From contig CM039182.1 of the NCBI GenBank assembly GCA_008360975.2, positions 85,529,405 to 85,593,404 on the forward strand: a stretch of DNA of 64,000 nucleotides. Direction: 5' to 3'. Source of the stretch: Lichenostomus cassidix (Eukaryota; Chordata; Aves; Passeriformes; Meliphagidae). Each line of letters opens with the position of its first letter. Positions within the stretch are counted from its first letter, which is position 1. Below the pieces are notes generated by a model, which ran no database searches, was not told the origin of the DNA, and saw nothing but the letters and a program-made list of their open reading frames with translations. The translations under genes were made by a program, and so were the position numbers. This document shows positions 62,185 to 64,000 of the stretch, in pieces.

Positions 62185-64000
62185 GGGGAAAAAAAATCCT
62201 CAAAGCCTGCAGATTTCTCTGTGAGGGGTTCTCAGGTGAAAGATCTGCAGCAGCAGCTCCGGAAACCCGACTGATGCTCAGCAGTGCTGAACTTCATCTG
62301 TCACCCTCTCTCTCTGAGGCGCCTTTCCCGTGAATTTTGGCCATTGCATATTTTGCTTTATTACTCTGCAAATATGCTCCCATTAAAAAGAAAACAAAAA
62401 AAAACCCGAAACAACCTCCCTCCCCCCCCAAAAAAAAGCCCCAAAACCAAACCCTCAGCTTTTCACCGTCTGATGTGTGTTTTATTAATTCCCTCGGCCC
62501 TGTTCATTTGCTAGACGTTTTTATCCTTTGATCTGTTGGTAATGGTGTTCGTTTAGGAGAGATACTCAGCTGAGCAGGCTTCAATATTCTATCAAAGAAT
62601 TTGAATAAATATAATTATTTCTTATTTTCTGACGTGGAGTAGGTGAGGACTTTAGGAATAGAAAAGCAAGGGGGAAAAAAGGAATGTCAAGGCTTCCTTT
62701 AAGAGAATTTTACAGCACAGTCAATAAATCTGGACTTGTTAATGAAATGTTCGTAATAGCTACAATTAGGGCCTCTGCTGACTCTATTTTTTAACTGAAA
62801 CTAATTTTTTCAATGAACCTTTCAATATTACATTTTTGTTGCCAGTTGCTGGCTTTTTTGATCCTAGTTTTTGAGTGAACTCTTACCTTTTCTGAGTGGA
62901 AGAGCAGGGATATCACACAATATCTATTCAAAACACAACCAGTGTTCATCATTTAACAGATTTTTTGGCAAATGAAATATTTGCATTTATTAATGCTGGA
63001 AGGGGAAAATGAAGGTGCTTTTTGAACACAGATAAGCAAAAATAATTCGGACACTTTTTTGAGCAGTGGGTCCGTTTTTTTAATTTTTGAGCACATTTGT
63101 TCCCTAGGGAAGTTGGTTGCAGAGGAAGAATGGCAAGGCAAGACAGTGCTGTGTTCTTTTCCTGCTTCTGCCTGGCAAAAGGGAAATGTGCTGGGGATTT
63201 CTTCTTTTGCCTGGAGCTGGGACCTGACTCCTCCCTGCCCCTGGAGTGGTGTAGGTGGGCCAGAGCATCTGCACCAGCACCGTGGATTAACTTCTTCTTG
63301 TGAGAACAAGTGCCTGAGTGACCTGATTAACAAGCATGTGCTGTACTTATTAAGCACTGGCTAACACAATGCAAAGGATTCATTTATATTTCACTCCCCC
63401 CTCTACCTTCACTTTCACACTCTTTTTATCCCTGCTTTTTTCTCCCTCAGTCTCTTCCAGTCTGGCTGAAATGCTTATACACTTTTTTTCTTCTGCCCCT
63501 GAGACAACACTGGGCCTTTTTTATTTTCTTAGTTTGCTGGATTTTCTTTGTGTTATAGATTATCTTTGTCCGAAAAGCAGGGCGAACAGCCACTCCCAGT
63601 GCCATTCATACCCGGGGTAATGTGCCTCATCCCGGGTCCGGTCACATGAAGATTTCCCATGTTAGGTGTGGTGCTAAATGTGCTAAACAAAGCTCTAGAG
63701 ACAAGGGGGAAATGGCAAAAAACCATGGCCTCAAATTCATGGCTCTCTACAATCCCCTTCCTGCAGAACTCCTGTCAAAAAGCAGTGTTGCTGTGCATCC
63801 AGTGCTGGCAGGACCAAACCCTTAAAACCAGATAACCCTCTGATCCCCGGCACAGTATTTATGGCATCAGTGCAATGAATTCATACGCATTTCAAGGCAC
63901 AACGCATTCGTTTCTACTTTTTCCTGGCTTTTGTTCACCAAAAAAAAAATCCCACGTTAGCAGAGCCATGTTACGAACTGCTTCCTGCTTCTGCTGTTTA
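62185..64000. other. 5' flank of C18orf21, no gene recognised
   Basis: AT-rich with A- and C-runs near 62,385-62,440. No GALNT1 exon and no recognisable miR-187 hairpin (both expected further along in mammalian gene order). The 134-codon and 101-codon frames overlapping at 62,953-63,364 are mutual shadows without similarity that I recognise. Confidence 0.65.

Noticed and set aside
62200..64000. miR-187 or GALNT1 exons expected from mammalian gene order
   Set aside because: No matching hairpin or exon could be found; they probably lie beyond the window.
1..64000. Prokaryotic systems, CRISPR arrays, IS elements, tRNA or rRNA genes
   Set aside because: No repeat-spacer arrays, cloverleaf-like sequences or bacterial operon structure were seen. 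Base composition, introns and LINEs mark this as vertebrate nuclear DNA.

Overview
This is vertebrate nuclear DNA, almost certainly from a bird. It is AT-rich with long introns, two CpG islands and many CR1-type LINE fragments, several ending in the 8-bp ATTCTGTG-type tail typical of CR1. There are no bacterial-style operons. Only two protein-coding genes can be supported; both are split into exons and recognised by similarity to their mammalian counterparts.

Layout. Bases 1-11,340 are intergenic, with three CR1 copies on + or - strand; the last two, on the + strand, lie just upstream of the first gene. A 16-17 bp minisatellite (about 11,446-11,662) abuts a CpG island (about 11,640-12,270) holding exon 1 of RPRD1A. 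RPRD1A runs on the + strand in seven coding exons from 11,938 to 50,041 (936 nt, 311 codons plus stop). It has a 9.4-kb first intron and a 26-kb last intron. From 50,042 to about 56,800 lie its likely long 3' UTR and the space between the two convergent genes. The second gene, the C18orf21 homologue (also called RMP24), runs on the - strand from 61,665 down to 56,858 in five exons, with its own CpG-island promoter (about 61,130-61,910). The remainder to 64,000 is its 5' flank.

The convergent RPRD1A / C18orf21 order matches the human 18q12 arrangement as I know it (GALNT1 - C18orf21 - RPRD1A - SLC39A6). Neither GALNT1 nor SLC39A6 is visible here. RPRD1A encodes a CTD-interacting-domain protein of RNA polymerase II. 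C18orf21 encodes a small Cys-x-x-Cys zinc-ribbon protein related to the Rpp21/Snm1 family and linked to RNase MRP. They are neighbours and not a functional unit.

Nothing resembling a novel biological system was found. The points most worth checking are a one-base reading-phase conflict between exons 1 and 2 of C18orf21, the promoter-edge minisatellite of RPRD1A, an Arg-Pro to Ala-Leu change in the RPRD1A CID, and the weak splice donor before its 26-kb intron.
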